NCBI GenBank assembly: GCA_035610835.1
Contig: CM069459.1
Coordinates: forward strand, 28,229,570 to 28,293,569
Length of the DNA stretch: 64,000 nt
Source: Ophiura sarsii
Lineage: Eukaryota; Echinodermata; Ophiuroidea; Amphilepidida; Ophiuridae
Direction of reading: 5' to 3'
In this document: piece by piece, positions 10,801 through 20,565 of the stretch
Position numbering within the stretch: position 1 is the first letter of the stretch
Layout of the letters: every line of letters starts with the position of its first letter
The notes under the pieces: generated by a model
Database searches by the model: none
What the model saw: only the letters and a program-made list of their open reading frames with translations
What the model was told of the DNA's origin: nothing
Translations under genes and position numbers: made by a program

Positions 10801-13800
10801 CATTTACCAGACCTATGTGTACCCTTGACATATTGCCCCTCCCACCCAACCCCAAGTATCACCATTTAATCACTTTTAATTTCATGTCCATCTTTATTAT
10901 AACAATGCAGTTGGCAACCTAGATAAGTCCGGGACATACGCTGGTAATGACAGCATAGTGGCATTTGCCAGGAAGAACAAAGTCAACATAGTAATCCATC
11001 AATTGAACAATCCTGTATGGAAGGTTAGTACGGTACAATAAGCCTTATAGCGAATTGGAAAATATTGATGGATTATCCTTTTCTGATTCATTGTGGGATA
11101 GAAAAAAAGGGGGGGGGGCACATTTGTCCCTTTTCAATCCCACAATGCAACAGAAAGGGATAATCAATGGATTTGTTCCCCGATTCGCGATAAGGCTTAT
11201 AATAGATCTAAAATCTAAGACAAAAATGTTGTTACACTTTTGAGGACCCAGTTGAAATCAATCCCCACTCCATATCAAATTTTCGGAACCATTTCATCAC
11301 CACATTCGTTGAGACTGGCCTCAGCCCCAACCCCCTGAATTTTAACTTGTTCACTTTTACTCAGTTTTATTTAATGACAAACATTTCAGTTTTTCAGTTA
11401 CTACATGGTGAATAAACTGCTTAAAAAAGTTAGAACATTTCTTTTCGATCACCAATTTTTCAGATATTTTATGAATGATATTCATATTGTGTTTCATATC
11501 AATGAAAAGCTGATGTGTTCATCTTTCAAATGATACTTCACTTGTAACATTCACTTGTTTCAGTGCTTATCCTGCTTAAAACAACTTTTGCGTACATAGC
11601 CAGCTGTTTAACAGAAAAGCTGTCAAGATGTAACACTTCATTGAACAGATGACAGAGTTGTTCTTTTGAGCATAAAATAGTAGTGAGTTTAGCACATTTT
11701 GAATGAGACCTCCCCACATTCTCATCATTGTCACAAAATTGGTATCATTGATTGATATGCAACACGAAAATGAACATATCCCGAAATATTGAAAAGTGTG
11801 TGATTGAGCAAAATGTCTGAACTTTTTTTTTTTTAGCAGTTTATATTTGAATACAAAACTAACCCATGCATGTATAAAGTTATCTGATCAATTTTATCAA
11901 CAAAATGTTTTTATAATGTTTTTTCGTATTTCAAAACTAACCACAGGTGTCTGGCTGTACGCTTCCCGGCACTAAGGAGCTCCATATCTCCTATCACAAC
12001 GGTGATCATTACTCCAGTGTAAGGAAGTATGGCGACAAATCAGGCAATCCAACCAATTTCAAAGTAGACAATGTGAGTGTTTCTATGTTTTGTTTAGTGT
12101 ATACATGTCATGTGCCTTCTTGTGTGGTGTAAATCATAACCTGTTTCCTATTTCTATATGAGGCCCCCCACCCCCCAAAAAAGATGTTTGGTTGCCCTCA
12201 GAGGGCAACATTTTGGAGGGTCGGTAGGTTTTTTTTAGGTTTTTTTTTATTTAAATTTATTTTAGGGCGTTTTATTTTTATTTTTTTAAGGGCGTGATGG
12301 CGTTTTTTAATATGATTTTTTTAAATACAAATTTTAATGCTGTTTATCGCCTCTGACATGTGGTGTTTATATAACTCTGAAAGAAGAATTAAGACTTAAA
12401 GGTAGATGACCCGATCACATTTTCGTAACACAGAATTATTTCAAACATACAGAGATTTTCATATCATATGAAAGCTCGTATTTTTCTCATCATCATACTG
12501 AAATTTGACGGCCTAAATCGGTATAATTACGGAGATATCGATGAAATAACGTCGAATTACCGCGAAAGGTGGTAACCACCAATATCGTTTGTGTACAACT
12601 CAATGGGTACATTTCACGGCATCTTTTGCGTCTAAAATAAGAACCATTAGAGTCATGCAACTCAAACTTTGGAATACGACTTTTTTAAGGATGACCTTTC
12701 ATGTAGAATAGTAAACTTCAAGTTTAAAATCGGAACATCTACCTTTAAATATTAACAGAAATTTTTGAATTTTATGTGTTGAGAAAAATATTTAAAAAAG
12801 AAAAAGAAAAAAAGCGACCGGCGAATTTCGTGATTATCTTCTTTTTTTTGCCTAATACTGGGATGTGGTGTAGAAGTGTCGTCTGCAGGTCATAAGGCGC
12901 AAGTTTGCAAAGTATGGTTGGGCGACAGGAAAAAAACCTGTTGAACGGGCCTGACCGACCCTTTTTTTCCCAATTTATTTTTGGTTTTTTTGGTTGAAAT
13001 ATTTTGCTTTTTAAATATTTGAAAATGTTTGAATAATTTTGATATTTTGTGAAAATATCGAAAAATTATGAAAATCCAACCAAAATCGCCCAACTGACCG
13101 ACCCTACCTGAGAGGTTCGTTTGCTTGTACAACAGGTTTTGTTGTTGTTGTCTTAGGCAGGCAAACATAATCACAGACATTGACAAAGATGTCAGTAAAA
13201 AAAGTAAAGACTCGCGCCAAGCTTCCTAAGCTCGCGTGCGGAGTGCCCATCTCTCTTTCATTAGCGTTTGGGCCAGACTCTCCCATGTAATATTTGACTG
13301 TGGGGGGGGGGGGGGTTCGCCACTCCTCCTGCACAGCGAGTCTGTTTTACTTCCCAACATGAATTAATGCCGGTACCCAATTATGGTGCGGTAAAGTGCC
13401 TTGCCCAAGGACACAACACGCTGGCACCCACGGGGCTCGAACCCACAACCTTTGTATTGTGGAGCGAGGGTGAATCCTTTGGACCACGCGTGCCCGACAA
13501 AGATGTGTAGAATCAAATCTTGGTGAATTAAGCGAAAAAAGCAAAATTTGCGATGTAAAGCTAGACTGGGTATTCACCATTTATTTACATTGTAGTCTCT
13601 AGAATGATGTTCAATGTGAAGACTGAAAAACAACCAGTTCCAAAAGTGTGCAAGAACACATTATCATTAATTTCATAATTTTATGAACAATTCTTAAATA
13701 TCCATCAAAATGAAATATATAAGCTTAGGGGTTTCCCGTGTTCACGGTATTCATGCCGCAATTCACGGTATTCATGCTAAAATCATCAAAATCGCGGATT

Positions 13801-16800
13801 TTGTAAACAGTACCGTAAAATCGCGGAATTGTTATTTCAGCCGCGATAATTGTCCGACAAGCCGATTTTTACAGTTTTATTTAATAGCAAAAATCAATTT
13901 TCCGAATTCCTATTGAAATATTTCCTTTCAAGACGATATCGACGCACAATGTACAGTGCATTCAACTCTAGGCCTACTTGACACGACTGATTGAAGTTCA
14001 ATTGTATAATATCGAATTTATTTGAATGAGATAAACAAAAGACCGTCTTCTTCTTCTAAAGAAATATAGGTAGGCCTACTTCAAACCATGGACTTGTTCA
14101 AACCAAATTCAAAAGAACGAAGAGATTGTTTACAAACGCCACCCCCTTCAGAAAGGTTGCTAGTTGATAAAAAAGTTAATCCAGGGCGTTCAATGGGTGA
14201 TTATTCATTCATATCGATTGCATACAATTACTGTTGTAAAGAAAATACGGTACCGAAAATACTACACCCCGGGAAATACACGCACGCGCTATAATCATGA
14301 ACGACGCCATTGTAGACAACAGCAAACAAAACTCATTGACATGTGATGATGAATAAATTACAATAATAATAATTACAATAATAAATTACAATAATAATAA
14401 TAATAATGTTGTAAATAGATCGGAGTTCTCCGATTGGTTGAGATAAGGTTTGCCGACAACAGCAAACAAAATTCATTGATGAAAATAAATCACGTGATGA
14501 TGAATAAATTACAATAATAATGTTGTAAATAGATCGGGGTTCTCCGATTGGTTGAGATGAGGTTTGTGTATGTGCGACTATAAATGTTTTCAGGTCACGT
14601 CATGACCTCTCGCAAGGAAAAACAAAATAATAATTTACATACAGTAACTTAAAAAACGTAGTATGAAAAGTATTTAAAAAATGTTTATTGGGCTATTATT
14701 TGTACAAATGGTTGCGCAAAACAGCTTTATTATTAATATTAACATCGTACCAAACATTTTGTTTGCATTTAGTACGAAAAATATAGATTTTATTACTACT
14801 TTCATGGGTAATTTCTAACAACACGTGTAGATCAACGCAGCTACGGGCTGTCATTAGTCACTGGCAAAAAAATGAGGAAGAAAGGCCGCCTAGGCCGCTG
14901 GGAATTGGTACTTGTTTACGGTGGCTTTTCGAATGCCTAAAAATACGACCGCCGCTCCGTAAATCAAGGAATTTCAGCGCGGTTTTTTCTTGAAATCTCA
15001 ATAAACACGGTAAATCGCGGTTTTCACAAAAAATGCCCACGGTTTTCCCCTAAAAAATTCACGGGAAATCCCTAAGCTTAGAAATATATTGAGCTATCAA
15101 AATAATAATATTTTTACAATTGTTATTAAGAGTAGATACTGTAAAACCACTTAGTTTCGCGAATTAGCGAAAGATGTGGATTCGCGAAATTAAATACCCA
15201 CAAAACTGACAATTTTGCATTGAAAGTAACAGTAACATTTCCAGATTCGCGAAATTAAATAACCGCTAAAATAGCAGTAATTTTAAATTTGTGAAAAATA
15301 AAGTATCCACAAAATAATAATGTTTTACAGTATTTTCTCATCTTTAGGGTAAAGCTGCTTCATCATCAAAAACAGACACATTCCACAAAGACAGACACAA
15401 AAAGAAGGCGGACAGGCCATTACAAGAATCAAGCAATACTCCCTCTGCTTCAGGAGGCATTCCCCAAGATTCAGGGGTCTGTGGTGCTGGAGTAGGTTTA
15501 CTAAATGGGATGGCTGATTACGAGGCCTTGAATGATATGGAAATCGAGGTGATGCAAACAACAGGATGTCAGGTAAATGAACTGGGTCAATTTTAATCTA
15601 TAGGGAGGATTGGTATGGTGGTGGAGGATTTAAAAGGTAGGCCGGGAGCCCATAAGGTTTAATCAGCTGAGAAGGTACATAAGGTTTGATGATCTGATAA
15701 GTTTAGTTGGGTGCCAAGAGTCAATATTTTATGTTGCTGCCGTGTCGCATCCTATGCGGATGGTCGCTATCTAAGGCTAAAGGTCATATAGGTATGAAAA
15801 TGTTAAAATGGTCTGGTTATATTGAAATGCGTATCAAACTCTTCCTGAGATCTAAAGGAACAAAAAATCCAATGGTTGTATTTCCATCCGATGCTTAGTT
15901 TCCGAGATAGATTATCATTAGCGTGAATCAATGATTCACACAGATTATCATTAGCGTGAATCAATGATTCACACAGATTATCATTAGCGTGAATCAATGA
16001 TTCACACAGATTATCATTAGCCTGAATCAATGATTCACACAGATTATCATTAGCGTGAATCAATGATTCACACAGATTATCATTAGCGTGAATCAATGAT
16101 TCACACAGATTATCATTAGCGTGAATCAATGATTCACACAGATTATCATTAGCGTGAATCAATGATTCACACAGATTATCATTAGCGCGAATCAATGATT
16201 CACACAGATAATCATTAGCGTGAATCAATGATTCACACAGATTATCATTAGCGTGAATCAATGATTCACACAGATTATCATTAGCGTAAATCAATGATTC
16301 ACACAGATTATCATTAGCGTGAATCAATGAATCACACAGATTATCATTAGAGTGAAGCAATGATTCACACAGATTATCATTAGCGTGAATCAATGATTCA
16401 CACAGATTATCATTAGCCTGAATCAATGATTCATACAGATTATCATTAGCGTGAATCAATGATTCACACAGATTATCATTAGCGTGAATCAATGATTCAC
16501 ACAGATTATCATTAGCATGAATCAATAATTCACACAGATTATCATTAGCATGATTCAATGATTCACACAGATTATCATTAGCATGAATCAATAATTCACA
16601 CAGATTATCATTAGCATAAACTAAGTTCTGATAAACATTCTACAGCAAATTTCTAGTCCTGGGAAAGTGTTTAAAATAAAAAACATGGCATTAAAGCAAG
16701 ATATACCAACTGGGTGTGGGGAAACAGGCAATGTTTCATGGCATTTCATGTTAGTTTCATATTTGTTATTTTGACAGGATCTGCAATTAATCCGTGAATC

Positions 16801-19066
16801 CTTAGAGGATTACTTCTATGACATAGAATCTACAATTGACTTTATACTTCAAATCACAGCAGCAGGGGATACGCTACCAGGTAGGTTATTGCCTGTGCTA
16901 TACAGTGTGTGTCAAAAAAGTTTCCCCTGAGGGACATACATTATTAAAAATACATCCCATGTTTTAACTGTTTTTTAGAGATTTTCAGCCCAATTAATTC
17001 ATCATCAAATGTGACCAGTCACATCAAAATGGACATGTTGGAGGCCCAAGTCTGAGTTATTTGTATGACTTGAAAGAGCACAGTTTAAGCGTTGAAATGT
17101 CACCATGTTGAAGGTAATCGGACTTTGTTATCACAAGATATGATTTGAAGAAGCATATTTATTTCTATCATTTTCTTTATATTTCACCAAATATATTGGC
17201 CTCTATCTCAGAACAGTGTTTGCCGACAACATGTCCTTTTTGACGCAACTGGTCACAAATACACTTGATCCCATTAAATGTGGCCGCCTTTAGGCGACGA
17301 CAAAAAGTAACCCTGTTGTACGGGCGCGACCGATCCATGTTTTTCAAAATTGGTGAAATTTTGTTTCATATGCAAATAAATACAGAGCCAATTTGGGTTT
17401 TTTTGCTTGTCAAAAACGGCAAAATGTTTACAGATTTTTTTGAAATTTTTACGATCATTTTCAAAATATGAAGAAGAAAAAAGGCCCGACCGACCCGACC
17501 CGAGAGGTTCATTTGCCCATAAGGTTTATCGCAAATAGGTAAAAATTGATTGATTATCCTTTTTCTGATGCAATGTGGGATAGCAAAGTGTACAAATTCT
17601 CGTACAAATTCGAGAATTTGATCAACTTTTACAACAGGGTTTATATTTTTGCTGCCTCACTCTGATGTAATCACTGCAGGGACAAAAATACAAATTTGAC
17701 CACCTTTGAACTAGAAATAGGCTTTCAACAGACACAAACTGTATCGGAGCTTCCATTTACGATTTATAGAATGCATCATTGCATCGTTTAAAAAAATATC
17801 TTAGATTATAGTTTCCTTTCAAATTATTAGATGTTTTGTTTTGTTTTTCTTCAAGGGGCCTTTTGGTGTCCAATAAGCCAAAAGTGCATGTGGACCTTAT
17901 AACCACCATCAACTATAACTTACTGATTGATAAATCCACCCCTTTTTGTTCACACTTTCTTAGGTGGATCGCCCACAGTTACAAGTCCCAACCATACTGG
18001 TGGTATAGAGGATTCTACAACTCATGGTGGGACAGGTTCTGGGACTGTTAATGATGCAGAAAGTGGTACCAGCACAGGGCTATGGTCGCACGAAGGTACC
18101 GGTACCAGGCTGTTTGGATCACAGGAAAGCGATAGTGGTGTATCAACGAATAGCAATGAGACACAACCCGATAAGACAAGCAATACCAAACGTAATCAGG
18201 TGAGCAACAAATAGCAAAACTCATTGACTGCTAATAGTGGTACCAGCACAGGGCTATGGTCACACTGCGTACCAGCACTAGGCTGTTCAGATCACAGGGG
18301 GGGGGGGGGTGTAGAGACAAATAAATTAAGACGCAACCAAATAGGACAAGCTACACCAAACGTAATCAGGTGAGCAACAAATAGCAAAACTCATGGTGGT
18401 CAAAGGAACTGGCGATAGTGCAGAGAGAGTGGTTTAAGTACAGGGCTGTGGTCTCAGGATGGTACCGACACTAGGCTGTTTGGAACACAGGGAGGATGTA
18501 GTGGTGTAGCAATGAATAACAATAAGAATAGAACAAGCAATACTAGGCGTATTGAGGTGACGTAATGGTTCTAGTTTACTTTAGTATAATTTTTGAGTAC
18601 ATAAGGGAATTGGCCTAAATATACAAATTATTGCCATGGTTGGAATTATTTATACTTAAAATACAGGGCGAGTAAAAAAACTGCAATAGCAAATATAAGC
18701 CATCTTGTTTTCAAAACCAAGTTAATGTTTGAAATGTTTGAAATGTAAATATAATAACATATCATTTTACGTTTGGCTTTGGTGAACCCTCTTATCCATG
18801 CACCCATTTCACGTGTTTATCTACGAGACACCTAAAACATGTATAATATCGCACAATGCGTCTCTCTCTCATTTCAGAATCAAAGACCGAACTCTAGACA
18901 ACAAAAACAACAGAAAAAGTTGGAGAAGAAACAACGACAGATGGAGAGACATCAACAGAAAGTCTTGGGTGGCGATGCGGAAACGACATCCTCGACGACA
19001 GCGGATGATGAGGAGAATGTATTTAACCCGGTGCCTTTGAATGAAATGGGGGCACTGCATATATGA
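7610..19066 (+). CDS. OTUD3: OTU domain-containing deubiquitinase, OTUD3 type (8 coding exons)
   Basis: This is a cysteine protease that removes ubiquitin from proteins; OTUD3 homologues are cytosolic. Joining 7610-7821, 9314-9462, 10923-11023, 11947-12072, 15348-15572, 16778-16880, 17964-18199 and 18878-19066 gives 446 residues, against 398 in human OTUD3. Every junction is GT-AG and in frame. A basic N-terminus (residues 1-40, '[19 protein letters not shown]') precedes the OTU domain, about residues 53-182. The catalytic motif is [12 protein letters not shown] (Asp70, Cys73) and the His is in [10 protein letters not shown] (His175). A UBA-like segment '[20 protein letters not shown]' lies about residues 264-300. 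It is followed by a Gly/Ser/Thr-rich linker with '[10 protein letters not shown]', a Gln/Lys-rich helix, and a tail ending ALHI like vertebrate ALNI. The ATG at 7610 lies 22 bases after a plausible 5'UTR splice acceptor (7586-7587). The longer upstream open stretch is LINE sequence, so this start is preferred. Confidence 0.95.
7822..9313 (+). other. OTUD3 intron 1
   Basis: Holds a poly-G run (about 7857-7874), a pair of inverted 'TTCATTGAACGAAG/CTTCATCGAATGAAG' words (8597-8720), and a long foldback MITE (8846-9206). No other gene seen. Confidence 0.85.
8846..9206. mobile_element. Foldback MITE with about 125-bp arms
   Basis: The left arm AATGAAGATCAATTATGACC, then TGCTCCCACAAAATCGG and GAAGATGTTGCTGAATTGAG, pairs with the reverse complement ending at 9206. 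Arms remain about 85-90% alike by eye. Inside OTUD3 intron 1. Non-coding. Confidence 0.9.
9314..9462 (+). CDS. OTUD3: OTUD3 coding exon 2
   Basis: Starts with the catalytic Cys block [14 protein letters not shown] and runs through '[17 protein letters not shown]', both hallmarks of OTUD3. Acceptor TCCTGCAG, donor GTAAGA; ends phase 1. Confidence 0.95.
9573..9868. mobile_element. MITE in OTUD3 intron 2
   Basis: AGGCCAAATTTTTTTGGTAA, then TGTTGTCCTCGACTGC, at the left is mirrored by a right end whose reverse complement is GAGGCAAAAAAAAAGTAATG, then TTGTCCTCCACAGC. Arms are about 35 bp. Non-coding. Confidence 0.8.
9890..10140. repeat. Three decayed copies of the exon 2 end and its donor
   Basis: After the exon 2 donor, the words 'CCATTTGATAGATACAGTAAG' and 'CATAACCACATTTTGAT' recur in weakened form near 9870-9980, 9955-10015 and 10080-10140 (for example TTCCATTTGATCAGAGTAAG). 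Each is followed by 'CCCACATTTTGAT'. This looks like old tandem duplication of the exon 2/intron 2 boundary. Confidence 0.6.
10185..10845. repeat. 62-63 bp minisatellite in OTUD3 intron 2
   Basis: About ten to eleven copies built on CATATGCCCCCTCCCCAATC, then AACCCCTCATGCACCATTTACCAGACCTATGTGGTGCC. Because the unit lacks stops, all three plus frames are open for over 200 codons; with no splice or start logic these are not genes. Copies differ by single bases. Confidence 0.95.
10923..11023 (+). CDS. OTUD3: OTUD3 coding exon 3
   Basis: Encodes [20 protein letters not shown] and '[14 protein letters not shown]', the central OTU strand region (human: [26 protein letters not shown]). Acceptor CAACCTAG, donor GTTAGT; ends phase 0. 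Confidence 0.95.
11039..11202. mobile_element. Foldback MITE, 'AAGGTTTATCGC' family copy 1
   Basis: Arms of about 60 bp, AAGCCTTATAGCGAAT then GATTATCCTTTTCTGATTCATTGTGGG, pair with the sequence ending CGCGATAAGGCTTAT. Shares the CATTGATTATCC...GCATTGTGGG core with 39592-39748 and 17521-17590. TA-type target suggested. Confidence 0.88.
11203..11946. other. OTUD3 intron 3, remainder
   Basis: AT-rich intron sequence without recognisable elements, ending in the exon 4 acceptor AACCACAG. Confidence 0.7.
11947..12072 (+). CDS. OTUD3: OTUD3 coding exon 4 (catalytic His)
   Basis: Reads [20 protein letters not shown] then [11 protein letters not shown]. It carries the catalytic His175 (human RYGEHYDSVR). 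Acceptor CCACAG, donor GTGAGT; 42 codons, phase 0 at both ends. Confidence 0.95.
12396..12748 (+). mobile_element. TTAA-flanked MITE, family A copy 2
   Basis: TTAA (12396-12399), then AGGTAGATGACCCGATCA, an interior shared with the other two copies, then CATCTACCT and TTAA (12745-12748). The right end has lost about 13 bases of its inverted repeat. In OTUD3 intron 4. Confidence 0.92.
12905..13150. mobile_element. MITE of the 'CCTGTTGTACGGGC...CGACCGACCC' family
   Basis: AACCTGTTGAACGGGCCTGA, then CCGACCC, at the left is partly mirrored by CGACCCTACCTGAGAGGTTC, then GTTTGCTTGTACAACAGGTT, at the right. The interior is AT-rich. A relative lies at 17285-17520. Confidence 0.7.
13355..13500 (-). 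mobile_element. tRNA-derived SINE (minus strand)
   Basis: On the minus strand a pol III A box (TGGTCCAAAGG, 13476-13486) is followed about 40 bases on by a B box (GGTTCGAGCC, 13434-13443). After it comes the SINE body 'GTGTCCTTGGGCAAGGCACT', a central-domain word shared by many metazoan SINEs. The head is tRNA-like, but a folded functional tRNA is not expected. In OTUD3 intron 4, opposite to the gene. Confidence 0.85.
13717..15085. mobile_element. 1.4-kb non-autonomous DNA transposon
   Basis: AAGCTTAGGGGTTTCCCGTG at the left is inverted at the right (TTCACGGGAAATCCCTAAGCTT). Both ends are rich in 'TCACGGTATT/ATCGCGGTTTT' words. No transposase is found inside. It fills much of OTUD3 intron 4. 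Confidence 0.8.
14315..14580. repeat. Tandem duplication of about 130 bp
   Basis: GACAACAGCAAACAAAA, ATGATGAATAAATTACAATA and 'ATAGATCGGAGTTCTCCGAT' occur twice, with an expanded AAT microsatellite in the first copy. Inside the 13717-15085 element. Confidence 0.85.
15137..15332. mobile_element. MITE 'TACTGTAAAACC' abutting OTUD3 exon 5
   Basis: TACTGTAAAACCAC at the left and GTTTTACAGTA at the right are inverted. The interior repeats 'TTCGCGAAATTAAATA'. A second copy starts at 63882. The right end stops 15 bases before exon 5, so the element supplies most of the sequence where the branch point would lie. Confidence 0.88.
15348..15572 (+). CDS. OTUD3: OTUD3 coding exon 5
   Basis: 75 codons: a hydrophilic Lys/Ser/Thr linker after the OTU domain ('[17 protein letters not shown]', '[14 protein letters not shown]'). 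It ends with [12 protein letters not shown], the start of the UBA-like segment. Acceptor ATCTTTAG, donor GTAAAT. Confidence 0.9.
15908..16615. repeat. 33-bp minisatellite in OTUD3 intron 5, about 21 copies
   Basis: Unit GATTATCATTAGCGTGAATC then AATGATTCACACA, nearly identical copies. Each unit contains the palindrome TGAATCATTGATTCA on the minus strand. Because 33 is a multiple of three and the unit lacks minus-strand stops, a 262-codon frame repeating '[11 protein letters not shown]' is open; I treat it as an artefact of the array. Confidence 0.97.
16778..16880 (+). CDS. OTUD3: OTUD3 coding exon 6 (UBA-like)
   Basis: [20 protein letters not shown] then [14 protein letters not shown], matching the human UBA region ([24 protein letters not shown]). 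Acceptor TTTTGACAG, donor GTAGGT; ends phase 1. Confidence 0.93.
17005..17262. mobile_element. MITE in OTUD3 intron 6
   Basis: AATGTGACCAGTCACATCAA, then AATGGACATGTTGG, at the left is mirrored by GACAACATGTCCTTTTTGAC, then GCAACTGGTCACAAAT, at the right. A single arm recurs at 49757-49800. Confidence 0.8.
17285..17520. mobile_element. Second 'GACCGACCC' family repeat
   Basis: CCCTGTTGTACGGGCGCGAC then CGATCC at the left; GACCGACCCGACCCGAGAGG then TTCATTTGCC at the right. The layout is as at 12905-13150. Confidence 0.65.
17521..17640. mobile_element. Half copy of the 'AAGGTTTATCGC' foldback MITE
   Basis: ATAAGGTTTATCGCAAATAG, then GATTGATTATCCTTTTTCTG and ATGCAATGTGGGATAGC, equals one arm of 39592-39748. 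The second arm is not seen. It directly abuts the preceding repeat. Confidence 0.75.
17964..18199 (+). CDS. OTUD3: OTUD3 coding exon 7
   Basis: A Gly/Ser/Thr-rich linker with '[19 protein letters not shown]', matching human 'PLWEEGGSGARIFGNQGLN', then 'TSNTKRNQ'. Acceptor TTTCTTAG, donor GTGAGC; 236 bases, phase 1 to phase 0. Confidence 0.92.
18226..18560 (+). pseudogene. Two decayed copies of OTUD3 exon 7
   Basis: Copy A (about 18226-18392) repeats AGTGGTACCAGCACAGGGCT, the ATCACAGG...region with a poly-G expansion, and the exon end with donor 'CGTAATCAGGTGAGCAAC'. Copy B (about 18415-18560) repeats the same blocks more loosely and ends 'GGCGTATTGAGGTGACG'. Frames are broken, so neither can be spliced in as coding. 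Confidence 0.85.
18878..19066 (+). CDS. OTUD3: OTUD3 coding exon 8 (terminal)
   Basis: Begins [20 protein letters not shown], matching human [20 protein letters not shown]. It ends 'EMGALHI' with TGA at 19064-19066 (human FAALNI). The acceptor follows a pyrimidine tract CTCTCTCTCATTTCAG. Confidence 0.94.
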   Translation, partial: NQRPNSRQQKQQKKLEKKQRQMERHQQKVLGGDAETTSSTTADDEENVFNPVPLNEMGALHI

Positions 19067-19135
19067 GTGTTGGTATTTATATCTGTTGTAAACAAGACGA
19101 TTATTATAATTGTCCACAGCTGGTTTTATTTTGAA

Positions 19136-19396
19136 TTAGGCCTAAAAAACAAATTGTTTGATTGGCGTAACCCGACCGACCCTATTTTTCCCGCCGACCC
19201 TAAGCATTTTTTTAACACCCAAAAAACAAATATGTGTCAGAGAAACAGTGAAAATATGTGTATTTGTGCCATTTGTTTATGTCGGTGTGTATATGTGTGC
19301 TTACGTTTTAGAGATTTTAAAAAAAAAATCCGACCTACCTACCCTATTTTTTTTCTATGTTACACCAATCAAACCTTTTTTTTTTGTAGGCCTTAC
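19136..19396. mobile_element. MITE 'GATTGGNGTAAC' family, best copy
   Basis: Left TTAGGCCTAAAAAACAAATT, then GTTTGATTGGCGTAACCCGA; right, in reverse complement, AGGCCTACAAAAAAAAAAGG, then TTTGATTGGTGTAACATAG. The interior carries CGACCGACCCTA words at both ends. In the OTUD3 3'UTR or just after it. Confidence 0.85.
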
Positions 19397-20565
19397 CGTA
19401 TTATCCGTATTAAGCGCCCATGACCCTTAGCAAAGTCATTTTTGGTGGCCCTAATGTGTTGTATTTTTCCTTACATTATTTTTACACAGATTGCAGATTT
19501 CAGTTGTTTTTTTCTGGCATGATTTGGTAATACTGGGGCCCTTTAACAAAATATATAGTATTTTGTTTGAATAAATTAAATTTGATTAAGTATAAGTTTT
19601 TTCATAGGATGGGTTGTTTATAAGATTACCATGCAAATCAGTTGAAAATTTAGCCTTGAGCCCATATAAGGGCATTGGCCCTTATTAGGGATAATACTGT
19701 AATAATTTAAATGCTTTCTTTATATCGTAATATGATGTGTCTTCTTATATTTGGTTCGGGACCAGATCAATGTGCAATTTTTTTGTTGAGTTCAATTTGC
19801 CTTTCTTTAAAGTTTGATTAGGATCATATTGGCAAAAATCGTGTGCTGATAGAGTCTGAAGTTCATCAAAGGTTGCGAGAATCAATTGAGATTCGTTCAA
19901 AGGATTTTGCGAGAATATATGGAATCTCCTGCATTCAAATATTGTGGTAGACAGATTATCTATGTAGAATCAACTTGGATTCTCGCAACTTTACCAGCAG
20001 GAATCTTTTTTACGAGAATGGATTTTCAGATTCTCCTCGAATTTCTGACATGAAGTTTATAATGTGCAATTGTTTAATTAATTGTGCCTTACTTGGGTCC
20101 AACCCCACCATTCAAATTTTGAAAATTCCATGTAATGAGTTGAGTCCTTATGGGAGATGTATTTCACACCAATCAAACTATCCGAGTGCATCTTAACATT
20201 CTCCATGTGGCAGTCTGCTTCTGCAGACGACAGTTCCAAAATTTCACACAATGTTTCAAAAAATGTCAAAATTATTGAATCCCATCACCATTTGGAATCA
20301 CCATGGGAAATGCATTGAAATAAGTACAAACATGTCTAATATTGGTTCAGTAATTCATGAGATAAGATTTTGAAAGTTGTGAATGGTTTCTGAAATATCT
20401 GTTTTGTATATGGTAAAACTAATAGCCGCGTGGAAAGTGTTAAAATCAATCTTAGCTATGATGCCATATCAATGATTCATCAAACCGACTATTTTAATTT
20501 AGGTTACAAAGTTGTTGTTGATTTCATACAGATGAAGCTTGGGATTGGACTTAGATACATTATGT
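19397..20565. other. AT-rich intergenic with GAGAATC-rich patch
   Basis: Between 19865 and 20035 words such as GCGAGAATC, GGATTTTGCGAGAAT and GGATTCTCGCAAC recur in both orientations. They resemble the interior of the MITE at 41915-42232. No coding signal. Confidence 0.5.
19570..19575 (+). terminator. Candidate polyadenylation signal for OTUD3
   Basis: First clear AATAAA downstream of the stop, 500 bases on and past a MITE in the 3'UTR. Plausible, but unproven without transcript data. Confidence 0.4.

Noticed and set aside
10050..10922. Long plus-strand frames of 227-290 codons
   Set aside because: Produced by the 62-63 bp array inside OTUD3 intron 2, open in three frames at once.
13355..13500. 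Functional tRNA gene
   Set aside because: Pol III boxes are present but the sequence continues into a SINE body and no full cloverleaf is evident.
15803..16591. 262-codon minus-strand frame of '[11 protein letters not shown]' repeats
   Set aside because: 33-bp array inside an OTUD3 intron; no other support for a gene. Uniformity is explained by the DNA repeat.
15908..16615. CRISPR-like regular array
   Set aside because: Units are identical along their full length with no variable spacers, and the genome is eukaryotic.
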